A stretch of DNA of 64,000 nt. Origin: Piper betle (lineage: Eukaryota > Streptophyta > Magnoliopsida > Piperales > Piperaceae). The stretch's first letter is position 1. Every line of letters starts with the position of its first letter. The notes below the pieces were generated by a model. The model was not told the origin of the DNA and did not search any database. It saw nothing but the letters and a program-made list of their open reading frames with translations. Positions 1 through 12,876 of this stretch are shown here, one piece after another. The stretch covers positions 1 to 64,000 of the forward strand of contig JAURVB010012932.1 of assembly GCA_033002965.1 (NCBI GenBank). The letters run 5' to 3'. A program made the position numbers and the translations under genes.

Positions 1-19
1 GCCGAAACAGGGTGTTACA
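1..19. repeat. 3' terminus of an LTR (Tekay-like), truncated by window edge
   Basis: The first bases (ccgaaacagggtgttaca) match, with one difference, the last bases of the solo LTR that ends at 37255 (ccgaaacggggtgttaca). Both are followed directly by GC-rich DNA. I therefore read this as the end of another copy of the same LTR family whose body lies outside the window. Only about 18 bases are visible, so the assignment rests on this short match and its context. Confidence 0.55.
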
Positions 20-175
20 GGCCGGGCAGGGGGGTCGCGTCGGCCGGGGTGGCGGCGACGCGTAGTCCGGCGGCGGGTTTTTTTTTTTTTTTCCATCGAG
101 CCGTTGGATTGAATCCAGCGACTGGATGGCTCAAGCTACAGGCAGCTTGCCTATGCTTGAGCACAGTAAATCCGC

Positions 176-219
<44 letters not shown>
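20..219. repeat. Fragment of (TA)n-bounded GC-rich foldback-type repeat
   Basis: A GC-rich stretch (20-77) leads into a T-run, then an imperfect palindrome containing gccgttggat and atccagcgac (about 101-125), a second small stem-loop (ctcaagctacaggcagcttg, about 133-152) and a (TA)n tract at 178-219. The order GC-rich, GTTGGAT palindrome, TA tract is the same as the right end of the element ending at 37834. I infer a partial copy of that family. The left part is cut off by the LTR end and the window edge. Confidence 0.5.
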
Positions 220-220
<1 letters not shown>

Positions 221-931
221 ATTCAAAAGTACTTGAGTTTTACAATAAAAATAGGATATTCGACAGGTACAATAAAAAAGGATCATGGTAGTTTATTTCA
301 CATCAAGTGTTACTCTAGAATGAGAGCTTATCTCTATCATACATCTTGACTAGTTTTGATGTATAAATCAACTCAATGCCTAATTTTATCAATTTATCTT
401 AACTCCTCAAACATTTATTTATTTATTTGTTAGTTTTTTAATTATATGATAAATTTGTAACTTTGTCAATCACCCTCTTAGCGTCCGGTGGAGGTATTGA
501 TTGTGATTTTAAAGCATTTTTATGAGAATAAGTTTAAATCCGTCCGATTTAGTTGATTCAATTGACTTTGTTAGAATTTGAATCAAAAATATATATATTT
601 AGATTAAATTCCTAGTTTTAAATTTTAAATTGTCTGATTCAAGGTGAGTTTGGTTGATTTATAAGTGATTCATGAATCATCGTTCTTATAAAATTTTGTG
701 TGTTATAATATTTAATAATTATATAATAAATAAAATATATTATATCTAAATAAATATTACCTGTGTTGTCAGCTATGTATGATATTAATTAATTTAAAAT
801 TTTATAAAATTTGGTAAAGAATATTTTATTTTACAGCCGGCGACCGAGTTAGCTCCGATAATTTTGAGCCCGAACGTGTGAAGACCGATTCACCACAAAA
901 GAACCCAACCAGCGGTCCAGTCCTCCCTACA
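220..931. other. AT-rich spacer and promoter region of the glutaredoxin gene
   Basis: About 700 bases, strongly AT-rich, without a credible coding frame. The last 90 bases become GC-rich and pyrimidine-rich and should be the 5' UTR of the gene starting at 932. I see no clear TATA box at a usual distance and no recognisable transposon ends. Confidence 0.5.
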
Positions 932-3407
932 ATGGCGTCGTCCACCGCCCCCTACACCAACCTCCCTCATCCCCCTCTGCCATCCCCTCGCCTCTCCTCC
1001 TCCTCCTACTCCCTACCTCTCCTCCTTCCCCGACCCCATGCTCCTCTCGCCATGGCCGCCCGCGTCGCTGCCGTATGCCGGCGACCCAGCCCGGTGGTCC
1101 GCGCCATGGCCGCTTCCTTCGGCTTCCGCCTCGAGGAGAGCGTGCGGAGGACCGTCTCCGACAACTCCGTCGTCATCTACTCCAAGACCCGGTGCTCGTG
1201 AGCCTCCCTTCTTCCTCCTGCTCTTTTTCTGTCTTCTTCTATCTCCCGCTTCCTGCTTCGTTTCATTGAATTTCGATTTAGGTACTCCATGGAGGTCAAG
1301 GCCTTGTTCAAAAGGCTGGGCGTTGATCCGCTTGTCATTGAGTTGGACGAACTTGGTGAGCTCTTTGTTCTCACAACTTGTTTTGTAGTTAGTTGCCGTG
1401 TTCCTTTTTGCTATTTCTTTTCCCCCGTAAAAATGCAAACTCTGATCTGATCTATAGCACCTTCATTTATGCCACGGGGTGATGGCCTTCTATAATATTT
1501 TTTTATTGGAAGAAGGATCTGTTGGACTGCTGAAAAGTAGCTGAATTCCATGAATATATATGATATAAAGACGGGGAAATTTATATTAATTGAGGATATT
1601 TGTGGTGTTGATGCTTCAAACATATATAGAGCGGGGTTCTCGTACATAGACTGTTTTGGAGATGTAGAAAAGTAGCATCAGCCCTTAAGTAATTTCAATT
1701 GCTTATTAGATCGTTTGTTTCTTGCCCGCGAGTCTTCATATGGCTTTAGTTTCTAGTAAAGTTTTTGGCAAAAAGGAGTGTCCGAAATAAGTCGTGGAAG
1801 CTGGCCTATATTTAGTTGTGAAACTTTCTTTTGCTATTTCCGTGTCTAGTAAAGTAGCGCCTCTTTTTCTTTCTTGATTAAAGTCATATTGGTTGGAGGA
1901 GGCTTTCAAGATACGTGCGCTTTTCTTTCAACATTTTCAGCTCTTTGCTCATAAATTACTTGGAAGTTGGAACGTATAGTTTTTGAGCGCTAGATTTCCG
2001 AGGAAATATTCAGCTTCTCATTAAATGGTTGTCCAGCAGAAGGGAGCGCAAGTAACTTGAATGGAAGTGCTTGGCTTCTGTAACTGACCAGGTCTCGTAC
2101 TTCACGAGCCAGGAACCCCTATTTTACTACTTTATTTTATGTTGGTAGAGCGGCATGTCTTATATCACCTGTATTTTTCTAGTACTTGGTTATAGATATC
2201 CATTTTAACATCTGTTTTTTATATTATTGCATACTTTTGATGGAATGCATGCATACAAATGCTAATCTAGTAGGGTTTCATTGTTTATGTTATCCTTTAG
2301 GTGCTCAAGGACCACAAATTCAGAAAGTGTTGGCAAGGCTCACTGGACAACACACGGTTCCTAATGTTTTCATTGGTAAGTGTCAGAACCTCATCAGTTT
2401 CTTTTGGTGATAACTTAGTGTCTGCAATTTTTATCAGCATTAATTTGCATCTAATATTGCATTTCTTATTGTCACCTTATATTAGACTTGGATGTTAGCT
2501 CGTATTTTGATCTACGTCACCGATTCATGACTTCTTTATCTTCTTCTTTCTTCGATGAAATTTTTGTTTTTTTAATACAGGTGCCAGCGGTCCTGTAAAC
2601 TTTTAGATTTTCTTCAAGTGATGATTGACTTGTACTTTCGTTTTTTTACAATAATGGTCGATATTGGTATTTTTTTTGCATAAAAATTCAGAGCAAATTG
2701 TGGGATGAACAATTTAGTAGTAGGAGACCCACTGCACACGTCATTGTAGTTTAGAGTTTAGACGAAGACCACCTTTATCTACTTTGCAGTAAAACGGTTG
2801 GGAGAGACATTTTTTCTTTCCCGGCTTATGCTATCTGTTAAGAAGATTTGAGGACTTATGTGTGCTATACACCGTGGAGTTCCTGGCTTCATTTAGTGAC
2901 GTCTTTTTGCATTCTTTCTGAAGTAGCACATGCATTCTATCACCAATGACCTGATAGGTTTCTCTATATTTCTTGTCAATCTATGGTGGCATTGCCTTGG
3001 CATCACACCCGTCGGCTAGGTGAAGAATGGAATTTTGGTGGGTGTTAGGCTTGGGTTGCTCCGTGCGCAAAGAATAGGAGGAAGTAAAATTAATAAATGG
3101 AAATAAATAAAACGCTATAGCCGCTGTATAAAGCTTGTTCCATCTTACGATCGCCTTATAGTCAGTTGTCTAACTAATGTTTCGTCCTGTAACTATTGTC
3201 AGGCGGGAAACATATTGGGGGCTGCACAGGTACCTTATTAATTTTCTTGGGGCAGACTGCCGAATGCTTTGCCTATTTTGTTTAACACTGGTCTTCCGTT
3301 TTCCTATTTCTTTCTATACAGATACCGTGAAATTGCACCGGAAGGGTGAACTAACACCTTTGCTAACGGCAGCAGGAATTGAAAGGAACCATAGCTCAGC
3401 CTCTTAA
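932..3407 (+). CDS. GRXS12: Monothiol-type class I glutaredoxin, chloroplastic (GRXS12/GRXC5 group)
   Basis: Glutaredoxins reduce or glutathionylate protein thiols using glutathione. Exons by splice consensus and frame: 932-1197, 1282-1355, 2301-2375, 3203-3229, 3322-3407, giving 175 residues. I chose the ATG at 932 because the in-frame extension upstream has no ATG. Residues 1 to about 65 are Ser/Pro/Arg-rich without acidic residues, as expected of a plastid transit peptide. The active site RCSYS spans the first intron (CS, then YS); the exon encoding AQGPQIQKVL leads to the TVPNVFIG cis-proline loop; GGKHIGGCTDT carries the glutathione-binding GG-C-TD signature; the tail is KLHRKGELTPLL. 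The motif CSYS rather than CSYC points to S12. An Arg sits where the family has Trp just before the active-site Cys. The gene converges on ING1 downstream. The assignment to S12 rather than C5 is from memory of the motifs. Confidence 0.9.
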
Positions 3408-4351
3408 TAATCAAACACCATGTGTATCTACACATTATTATCAATTTATTTGCATCCGCAATGAAATTGTACAACGGTCTATGGGTTTCAAAGCCGGTGG
3501 ATAAATGAATGTTTTTTTAACAAATTCCCATCTCTCAAGCCAAATTCCCTTGCAACGTTATATTAATATTCTGAAACCCTTCGTTAATAACTTCCATGGG
3601 ATTACCTCTTGCATTATTACATTCGCCTCCTGCATTATTTTAAAGATAAATAAGCATTAAGAGGTTCGAAACGTCAATAGTAATTCAGGTAAGTGTGAAA
3701 CCTTGCATTAGCCGTAAATTGGGCGGCTCATATATATCTGCATTTTGAACTAGCTGTTGATTGGGCGTATATGTCTGCATTTCTGCTGTACAAACGTGGA
3801 TTTGAGAACCTATCAATGCATGGGAAATGGAAGAGAGAGGGAGGAGCGAACTACAAGGAAAAGAAGGCAGACGGGCATGAATGACTGAAACAAAAACATT
3901 CAAGTCTGAAACAACTTATACTTAAATAATTATACAATTAGCTGCTAAATTAATGGGGAGGAAAAGAACTAACGATGGCGGAGGAGCACTGAAAAATGAA
4001 TTTTCATGAGGAAACTGGCAAATGAAGGCACTTCAATGAGTAATACCCAACAACGTACATTTCTTGCAATCCTCCATAAATATGGTTTGATCAGCCTCCA
4101 CAGCAATTCATGCGTTTCGCATTACCAGCTATATTTACAGGCTCCATTGGAACTTGCAACTTTGATATCTGCTTCCGCTTATTGCTATTTTACAGCAATA
4201 AATTATACAAACGAAACTACATTACTACACCCACATTATTTAAAACAAAGAACTAAACACACAAGACATATACTAACCAGGCAACTCAAACTGCCAATGT
4301 CAAAGCTGATGCCAATTATTCACCCAAAGCGTAGAGCAATTGACACGCCAG
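3408..4351. other. Spacer between convergent genes (3' UTRs)
   Basis: Both neighbouring genes end into this 0.9-kb region, so it should hold the two 3' UTRs and polyadenylation sites. It is AT-rich. I see no third gene; short open frames here lack any family signal. Confidence 0.5.
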
Positions 4352-7300
4352 TCATTTGCCTTTTCGACGTTTTTTGCCAGTGCAATTTGAGCAATACCAC
4401 TTTCCTTTAGGCTGTTCCTTTAAACCAACACATCCGTAGTGGAACCATTCAATTTTGCACTACGAAATAGACATTCATTGAGAAAGCAGCCACTCAGAGC
4501 ATAATATATGCGCTTGAGCATTGAATTTTCTTAACATTATAAAAAAAACATAAAAAATACAAGCATTTATCTAAATTTTCAGATCGAACAAATAATCCAG
4601 TTAGCACTTACATCGGGATTGTCACAGGCAACCATCTCTCCATAGCTAACTTGGTTACAGAAACAATATGTTGGTTCATTTGGATCTACTGGAATATCTA
4701 ACTCCAGGACAAGAGTATCTGTTTTCGCAGCATCTCCTGCTGCTGCAGCAGCTGTTGCAGTTCGTGTTCTGCAAAATTCAAAAGCAAATAAATGGAAACT
4801 CAGAATGTTTAAAGAAATACAGGAGACTGAGACATCAACATTTTAAGAGACATCAACCTCACAGCCTGGCACTAAATCTACTGCTCCTCAGAGGGACCCG
4901 CCCCTATGGCATTTAGGGGCATAGCTGGCTATAGCAGTCAAATATTGGTCTCATCCAATCAAATATTCTTAAGCATATTCAAATTTCCAACTCTGTCCAA
5001 ATCGCCATAATTCACATTTGCAATGGCCTAGACTCCTGGTTATAAAAATTTGAGTGACATGAAATTAAACTTAATTTCGGATGTGCAATAGAATCAAGGA
5101 TAATATAATCTTTGCATTTGAATTTTGAAGTTTGCAAAGGCTCTGACCCCTCATATCAGATGGCAACACTAATTGTAATCCCATCCCAGTTGAGACGTCA
5201 AACAGTAAAAAAAATTATCAAAATAAATAGACATGATTGAAAAAAAAGATCTGGGTAAAAAATAGGCCTATATAGTCTACCAAGCACCAAAGTCTTTTTA
5301 TTAAGTAACAAAATGTATTAAACAAACACTCACTTCTTTCTCACACCTCGACCGCTCTCTCCATCCTTTGCAGACTTAGGATTATTGCCATTTGGATCCC
5401 CAACAGTAGCTGCAACCTCTCTTTCTGGAACAGCCAGCATAGAAAAGATCATATCGAACAAGATTTTATGAGGCCAGTAAAAACAAGTAAACAACAATAT
5501 AATTATTAAATATGCATTTTGCAAAGATGCTAGCATACACTATATGTACTTTGCTAAAAATTACCTCGTCGAATATCTTCACATTTTTTCAAGTATTCAT
5601 CAAGCTGCTGTATCTGTTGATCCACCTATAATATAGAGAAAATGGTACATGCATCAGAAATCTTGTTCTCCAGGAATGATGTCGTAGATAAGAATCACAA
5701 ATATGCCCCAAGCAATCAATTCTACAAAAACACAAACAATAAAAAGAACTAGTGAATCATGACCACAGTTATGTTAAAAACTTCTTATATAGACTGAGGG
5801 AAGGATCAAGATATTGATGGCAATTTGAAGGTGCAAATCAAAGAAACCAAACCCACTAAACAAGGAAGCTTAGGCACTGAACTAACTACAGTCTACATGT
5901 TTCAAGGAGCTTCTATGAGCCATCATGTTGTCGGTAAATTCACAGACATGTACCACTACGTTGCTTTTCAGATGTCACATAGAACAAGGGTAGTAAATAA
6001 AACTTATAATGGTCCAAAAGACCAATATGTAAGAAAGACCTTACAAAATACAGGCACAACTTTTAACAAGAATGGCACAAACAGACGGAACTACCATTCT
6101 ACTTGAACACACAGATTCTACCCTGAAAACACTTATCTTTTAGCTACTTAAATGCAATGAAGGAACATTAAGAACAATCTCAAGCATCCCTCCAATCAGC
6201 ATATACCTATTTGACTCCAAGAAAGCGCTAGTGAATAAGAACAAAAATATCTGTATTACATACGGCGGATATTTGTTATAAAAAAAGGGCTACAAAAGAT
6301 ATTTGGTAAAGCTAGAAAGATGACATCATGGAGAAAAAATACAAGTATTGGGTTTTCTTCTGATTGTACTCAAAATTTTGAACATCACTTGTGGTGAGGG
6401 CTTCTACTAAATGATATTATGTCTAGGAATAGATATAAAAACTTTTGGGATTTTGGCAGGAGTTTTTGGTTTCTCTGCTTCACCTATTTGGAAGCTTAAG
6501 TCAGTCATGGCTGGAGCAGCCCTGATTGGGTCAAATATGGATTAATCAGGACTCAAAATATGACAAGTTTGCACTAATACAAAAATCTACTCGGTCGCAG
6601 AAGCTCAAAAGTCAGGAAAGAAATGCAAAGCCATAATTAAAGTGTTACTTGAACGTGATTATACATGAACGTACCACATCATAAGCACTTAAAGCCAAAG
6701 TTATTTTCTCATCAGAAATCCGAATGCAGTGCTTTTGTTCATCAAGGGCCTCTTCTGAAAATCTGATATGCGAGCCATCAGATTTAATGCTACCACTCTG
6801 AACACCCTTTTTAATTTCCTCAATTTCTTGTTCACATCGCAGTTCATTTTGTCTTAGGAGAACTGTCCACAATAAAAAAATTATAAATAGAGAAGCTGAT
6901 TCATATGCAGCAACACTACTTTATCACAATGTAAGAATATATGTTTCAAAAGACCCTTAGATACACTTAAGATATAATAACCACTGATTGCACCCATTCT
7001 ACCTCGTAGAGCATACAAAAGGCATACACTGAGAACATTTGGTTAAAAACTACTAGATGGATTGAGAAAAAAACTTGAAGATACTGAGGTTTTTTTTCAC
7101 GTTGGCTGCTAGATTTTTTCTATCCTATTAAAATCCCCATTCTCCTTAATTTGTATCACATCTACCACACAAATGGAACGTGATAGTAAACAACACAAGT
7201 ATTGGACCTGTTGAAAATTCAAATATATGCATAACAATCAAAGAACCCTTACCTTGCAAGCTTTTATCAAGATCCTTAATGACAGAATAGCGGCGCTGCA

Positions 7301-8009
7301 GCAATGCAGGTAAAGCCTCTAGACCTAAGCATACCATAAATGAAAATCATCAACATCTAGAAAAAAATATCAACTACAATGATAAGGTTAAAAAGCTAGA
7401 TTACTCGACAGGCACACTAACAAAAACATCCCAATAAACAAAGCAAGCACAGGACCCCAAGTCCCAACCATGCATCGACATACACAGCTTCAAAATAATA
7501 ACATGAAAAAATAGCATATAAATAGGCCAAACAGGCAGAAACCATCAAAATTCCCAATCATTAGTTAATAGCTCGCTCAGCTCTCCAAATCCCTAGTTTT
7601 ATACATCATCATCATCATCAACATCATCATTGTACACTATATCCCAGCTATGGCTAGCCGCCAGTTAACTGCTTTCACATTTAAACTTTCAACCTATGAC
7701 ACAAATTATAGGGGTCCTTAATCATATTGCAACCCTCGAAAGAGATTTAATTGAAATGAAAATTCTCACACCATAACCACCAAGTTGCACATTTCCAAGT
7801 CATTCCTTAGACACCGGGAGATGATAGCTGAATGGGATGATTTCAATGGTAAAAACTCAAAAATATATAATCTAAACTGTACTGCAAACGAGACAAGACA
7901 AATAAGGAGACAAAAATTCTCGCGTTTGCTTTCATTTCAGAGGAATTGACATGGAGCTAGGGTTTGGAGGACGGTGCTAACTGGTTTGAAAATCTTCGAG
8001 ACAAGCCAT
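4352..8009 (-). CDS. ING1: PHD finger protein ING1 (inhibitor of growth family)
   Basis: ING proteins read trimethylated H3K4 and tether histone acetyltransferase or deacetylase complexes. Exons on the minus strand: 7982-8009, 7253-7324, 6675-6862, 5565-5625, 5334-5424, 4612-4768, 4352-4459; all phases close and give 234 residues, close to Arabidopsis ING1. The first exon is only 28 bases (MACLEDFQT plus one base) and joins to [20 protein letters not shown], the start of the ING helical dimerisation domain. [19 protein letters not shown] and [14 protein letters not shown] complete that domain. A basic, Gly/Ala-rich linker follows ([16 protein letters not shown]). The PHD finger has the Cys4-His-Cys3 set: [34 protein letters not shown]. 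It ends in a basic tail KKRRKGK. No lesions were seen. Confidence 0.95.
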
Positions 8010-10969
8010 TTGATCGGATTGTCGGAGATCGGAGATGAAGAAAAAGTGTAATTTCTTCAATTGGAAGCAGACTGAGGGTCCAATTTAGGCCTGGATCTGC
8101 GTTTCCCCCAATTTTGCCCCCTTTTCCCAATCGATTAGGAGGACAGTCAATTTTTTATCAGAAAAACTTCCTCCTCGTACGCGAATAGAGATTTACCAAC
8201 TAGACCCTGATTAAGACAATTTTTCTTTTTTTATTCCGACATAATTAATTTTCAGAGCTTTTTATTTACTTTTTTTTAAAAAAGGGAGAATATTAATGTT
8301 ATCAACCGGTCGGACAATGTGACTGAAAATTACTCAAATACCGACGCAATATGCCCGGGTATGTTTAAAACAACTATTGGATGTCTATTTCACTTTAACA
8401 GATGATATTTATCTTTAGACGACACTAATTATATACAAATTATAAATATTAAAAGTAATCTAATTTATGTAAAAAATAAGTAATTATTCTAATTAACTAG
8501 TATTAATAATTAAACTGTTAATTTTAAAATAATTAGTGATTAAATATAAATTATTATTTAATTGAGATTTTTAATTCAACTAATATTATATTCTAAATTT
8601 TCTTCATAAAACACAGTAATAAATAAATAAATATAAATTTTAAATTATGTAAAAATTCTAAATGAAGTTTATGTTACTAAATAACAAATTTATTTCAATT
8701 ACTATCATTATAAATATGTTAAACTTTTCCAATTTTCTAGAATTCATGATTTGGGTTGAATTATACTCCAAAACTAACATAATATTAAATAATAAAAAAT
8801 TACAATAAAAAATTCAAATTAATTAAGTATTGATTGACATTTAAAACTATTGTGGGGATAGAATTAACCACAATATAAGAAAAAATGAAACATGATGAGT
8901 CATGAAAGGAGAACCCTAGTGCTCTAATGCAAGGGAATTGATTAAATTTTTAACATAATAATTTCCATTCTTTAATGATTATTGCAATTTGATTAATAGT
9001 AAAAAAACTACTCCCGCTTTTTGGGTAAAAAATTATAACTTTTATTCTAATCATTAAATGTTTCTCAAATCATTTACTTATCATATGTTTTCCTCCTTAA
9101 TATAAGCAAGTGGTTCATCGACAACTAATTAATTACGGATCATCAATTACAAGCAGCTTAAAGACGGTCAAATAACCTTTCAATATTAATACGATCATCT
9201 ACGTCATACGTGGTTCATATCAAACTTCTAACCTTATTTATTTGCACATGAAGTACTAGATGGTAACGGCTAACGAAGGTTTAGCATGATTTTGTGTATA
9301 GTATAACACATATACCCATTTATTTTAATTTTTAAATTATCATGTCTAAAGAAAAATTAATGTGCAGGCCATAAATCTTTTTTTGTACAAAATATTTCGT
9401 TTTGAATCGGATCAAATAAAAGAGCTCGCTTTAACTATAGGTCGAACTTTAAACTAAATTTTCTCAATTTAAATAATCCAAACCGAAATTCTAACATATC
9501 CAATTATTATATCTAACTTTTTACTTATTTCCACCAATTTTAATTTTTTCTTTTTTATTGACAATTAATTTTGTTCATTACGGAGCACTTAATTTTCCTC
9601 AAGCTCGTGAGGAAACAACAAAAGGTCAATCAATGTCAAACAAGGTCCGAAGAAAATAAAATCGAAATAATGAACGGATGATGAACTTATAAGCTGCCGG
9701 AGCCACACCCATTTTCTCACTGGGCTCAAATTAAAGACCATGGTTAAATATAAGGAGGCCCACGTTAAAATAAGCGGTGGGCTTTGAACGTTAGCATGAT
9801 TGAAATAAATATAAAGATGACATAAAAAATTTTAAACAGTCTAATTTACTAAAAATATTATATATTTAATACATTTCATAAAAAAATATGGTACATTGTC
9901 GACTTATTTTGTGTTAAAAAATCAATTATGATTACTACTAAGTGGGTTACTTATGTGCTATGCTATATACAAAAAACAACTCCTCTTTTCCTTATCTCTT
10001 CTTATAAGAAAAAGGGGAAATAAATTACATATAAGAGAGTGAATAAATGGCCCACTTAAAAGTAGTAACGATTACTTTATACAATTACTTGAATTTAATT
10101 ATACTTAATTCATACACAAAGTAATTAACTTAATATTACTTTATATATTCAATACATTAAATATAACCATTTTTAGTGAGATTGTTTATTTTAACGTTTT
10201 ATGTTATTTACACTAATTTCATTCTAGCCAAAGTTTACACAAAAAAATGTGAATTTTAAGAATAAGAATGGCTACTATATGGTACCAAATGTGGTAGATA
10301 TTTATTGTATTACATAGAAAAGTAATTTAGTCTAACATATTTTATTTTCTTTGGTAAATGATCAAGGTTTCTTAACCAAATGGAATCCCATACGCCATAA
10401 GGGAAAAAAATGTTATATTTTTTATTATATTGTAAGGAATAGAAAGGAGATAATTTGCTTTACAAGTGAAGGGAAGTTGACTACTAGGGTTACACTCTAT
10501 CTTTTAAAGAATATTTAATATTCGCTATTTTTTAAGCAAGATTAACCACTTACAGGGAGTGTTTAAATATAACTATTTTATGATTTTATTCTCAATAACT
10601 TTTGTATGACATATATAAGTGGCAAAAATTATTTTGCCAAACTTTTATCCACAAATAGATCTTTGGACAATGTCGGGGAGTAAGCAGGTGATTAAAGACT
10701 TCTCATAAATTTATTTAGATTGATTAGTTAATTAAAAATGTATGTTAAGTGATGTGACCTTTCATGGACATTTGACTTAACTAAAGCCTTAGACCAGGCA
10801 TTTTAATGGAGAAAACAGATCATAAGACTAAGTTTAATGAATAATGCGTCAAATTTGGCTTAATTGGTTCCATCTTGATCATTTTGGTAATTAATATCTC
10901 GTCCAATCTCAAGGGTAATTATTATTATGAGTTTAGGGTTTGATTAGTTAGCATGAAAGTAATGTATAT
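8010..10969. other. AT-rich spacer, no gene seen
   Basis: About 3 kb upstream of ING1, very AT-rich, with many runs of A and T. I found no conserved coding frame, RNA gene or clear transposon terminus. The first 200 bases upstream of 8009 hold the ING1 5' UTR and promoter but show no unambiguous TATA box. Confidence 0.45.
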
Positions 10970-11272
10970 GAACAAAAAAATTCATAAGAGATGAAAATAC
11001 AATAAAATAAAATGACATAAAAATTTTAAAGATTTGTTTTATATATTTCGATAGTGAGAAAATAAAATATTTATTTATCATGTGTTTCTCAAAATTTTTA
11101 TCAATTTTTTTTGTTTCTCACAAAAAAATGTACCACTGTAAAATTTTTACATGAATTTACTTAAGCTGAAAATAAAATTTTTTTGAATAAATTTTAAGAC
11201 ATCCAAATACAAAAAAAAATTGAATTTTAAATTTTACATTCCTTTCATAAAATTTTACAATAACCAAATAGA
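10970..11272. mobile_element. MITE-like AT-rich element, copy 1
   Basis: This AT-rich stretch aligns by eye, in the same orientation, with 62085-62432. Shared landmarks in order are ttttatatattt, gtaaaatttttat, ctgaaa(a/t)taaaat, ttttaagacatc and a right end with aaccaaa. Two dispersed copies of a roughly 300-base non-coding AT-rich unit suggest a miniature transposon. I could not define terminal inverted repeats or a target duplication, so the boundaries are approximate. Confidence 0.4.
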
Positions 11273-12793
11273 CCCCTTAGTAAAAGGCCAATTGATAATT
11301 GGTCAAGAATTTGCAATCAATAATAAAACAACAAGTATTCTGTCTGTTTGCAATCTGTATTGAAGTCCTAAAAATTAAGAATTAGGTGAATGTTGATCTT
11401 ATATTGCTCTCATTTAATGCAAGAAAACTCAAGCTCCAATGTCTTAATCCATTGCAAGATTTGACCATTAGAGTCCAATTTTGCACGGCTAGCTAGTTGA
11501 TAAAGCCGTTAGACCGGTGCCGATTGACAACCAGAAATCCAGCTCAGCCCTCTCACAACTCAACAAAAAATAAGTACAAACACAACCCTTCACCTAATTA
11601 AAAGTACTCTCAAAGCTATCACCATAGCCAATAGGCAAAGCCCAAGTAGAGGAGAAGAAAATAGAGATCAAATTTGGTAAGAAGAGGATGATCTTAACTC
11701 GTATGCTGGAACAAACATCATAATTAAATAGCCGAAAAATTGTACATTAATTAGAATAGTACTTGATCATGTAGCTGTGAACCTAAAAAAATTTGGTTGG
11801 TGCAAGAGTAGCAGCAGGGGATGCTATTTGTTTCCTCATGCAGTGCCTGTTTCTTGTTGCATGGCAACATGCCATGGAAGCTCTAAGCTCTAATTCTGTC
11901 TGTTGCAAGGCAGTTGCTGCCACCAAATGGACAGTAAAGAAACAGGTAGTCAAGAGGGGTGGGTGCTGTGAATAAATGGAGGTGGGTGCTGTGAATAAAT
12001 GGAGGTGGATATCAGCTAACTCACTTTGAAGCTTTAAGCTCAACAATTTATGCACTTCACATGGGAGAAAGAGTACCTCTTAGGAATTAGGAGCTTATTC
12101 ACCGCCTTTTCCAATCAATGACCTGGGCAAAGAATGAATCCTAAGGTTGGCAATGGCCACCACCAGAACTTAGCTAACAGCTGCATTGCTATTCTTGTTA
12201 GAGCAAAATGTGGGTGGAAGAAAAACTTCTAATCAATTCTCACCGGGCATCTATGTAACAAAAAAATTTATTTCTAAATTGTACAGAAATGCTTTATTGT
12301 TTGGCGGAATTTTTTGTATGATGTAGATTGATTTACAGCTTGTAGTTTATCTCCTTTTGGTTGTATCTTCCATAAAACCTGTAATGCATTGTTCAATATG
12401 TGAATTATACCTTAGGCTATATACTTTCCCATTCAATTGGTTCAAACAACCTTTCAAAGTCTCTTCATAAATTCCCACACATTTTGCCATTCAACCTATT
12501 TAATAAAGAAATACCCGCTTTTAAAAACGGACCCGTTTAACCAGAACATGACAACACAACATGTTTTAATGTTGTGTATGGCACAAGTTCACCCATCTAC
12601 ATTAACCAAAATGTTGCAAGAAGTGGTTGTCACCAGCTTTGCTAGATTCGCAAGTACAATTGAAGCTAATCCTTCTTCTAATACAATAAATCAAGCTTAA
12701 ACGTTACTACCTTGACTGCCTAATAGTATCCATTCTATCTCCATTTGCTGTAATAAAAACATAAATGAAAGAGCAGCTGGTCACGAGTGAGCC
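11273..12793. other. Spacer upstream of the GDSL lipase gene
   Basis: About 1.5 kb without a recognisable gene. It contains a small tandem duplication near 11958-12006 with the unit gaggtgggtgctgtgaataa (period about 25). Open frames at 11783-12055 and 12437-12700 show no family resemblance and unconvincing composition, so I do not call them. Confidence 0.4.
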
Positions 12794-12803
12794 TATATAA
12801 ATA
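12794..12803 (+). promoter_or_regulatory. TATA box of the GDSL lipase gene
   Basis: TATATAAATA lies 73 bases upstream of the ATG at 12877, in a suitable place for a transcription start about 30 bases downstream. It supports that this locus is, or recently was, a transcribed gene. Confidence 0.6.
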
Positions 12804-12876
12804 ACAGCGAACAAGCCTCTGGAAAACGTGCACCAGAGATACATAAAATAATTAGTCCTCTTTCAAGCTTGCTTTC

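Noticed and set aside
878..931. Upstream in-frame extension of the glutaredoxin first exon
   Set aside because: It begins with GTG, not ATG; the first in-frame ATG is at 932.
12437..12700. 87-residue open frame before the GDSL promoter
   Set aside because: No family resemblance, composition like the surrounding spacer, and no second exon or promoter evidence.
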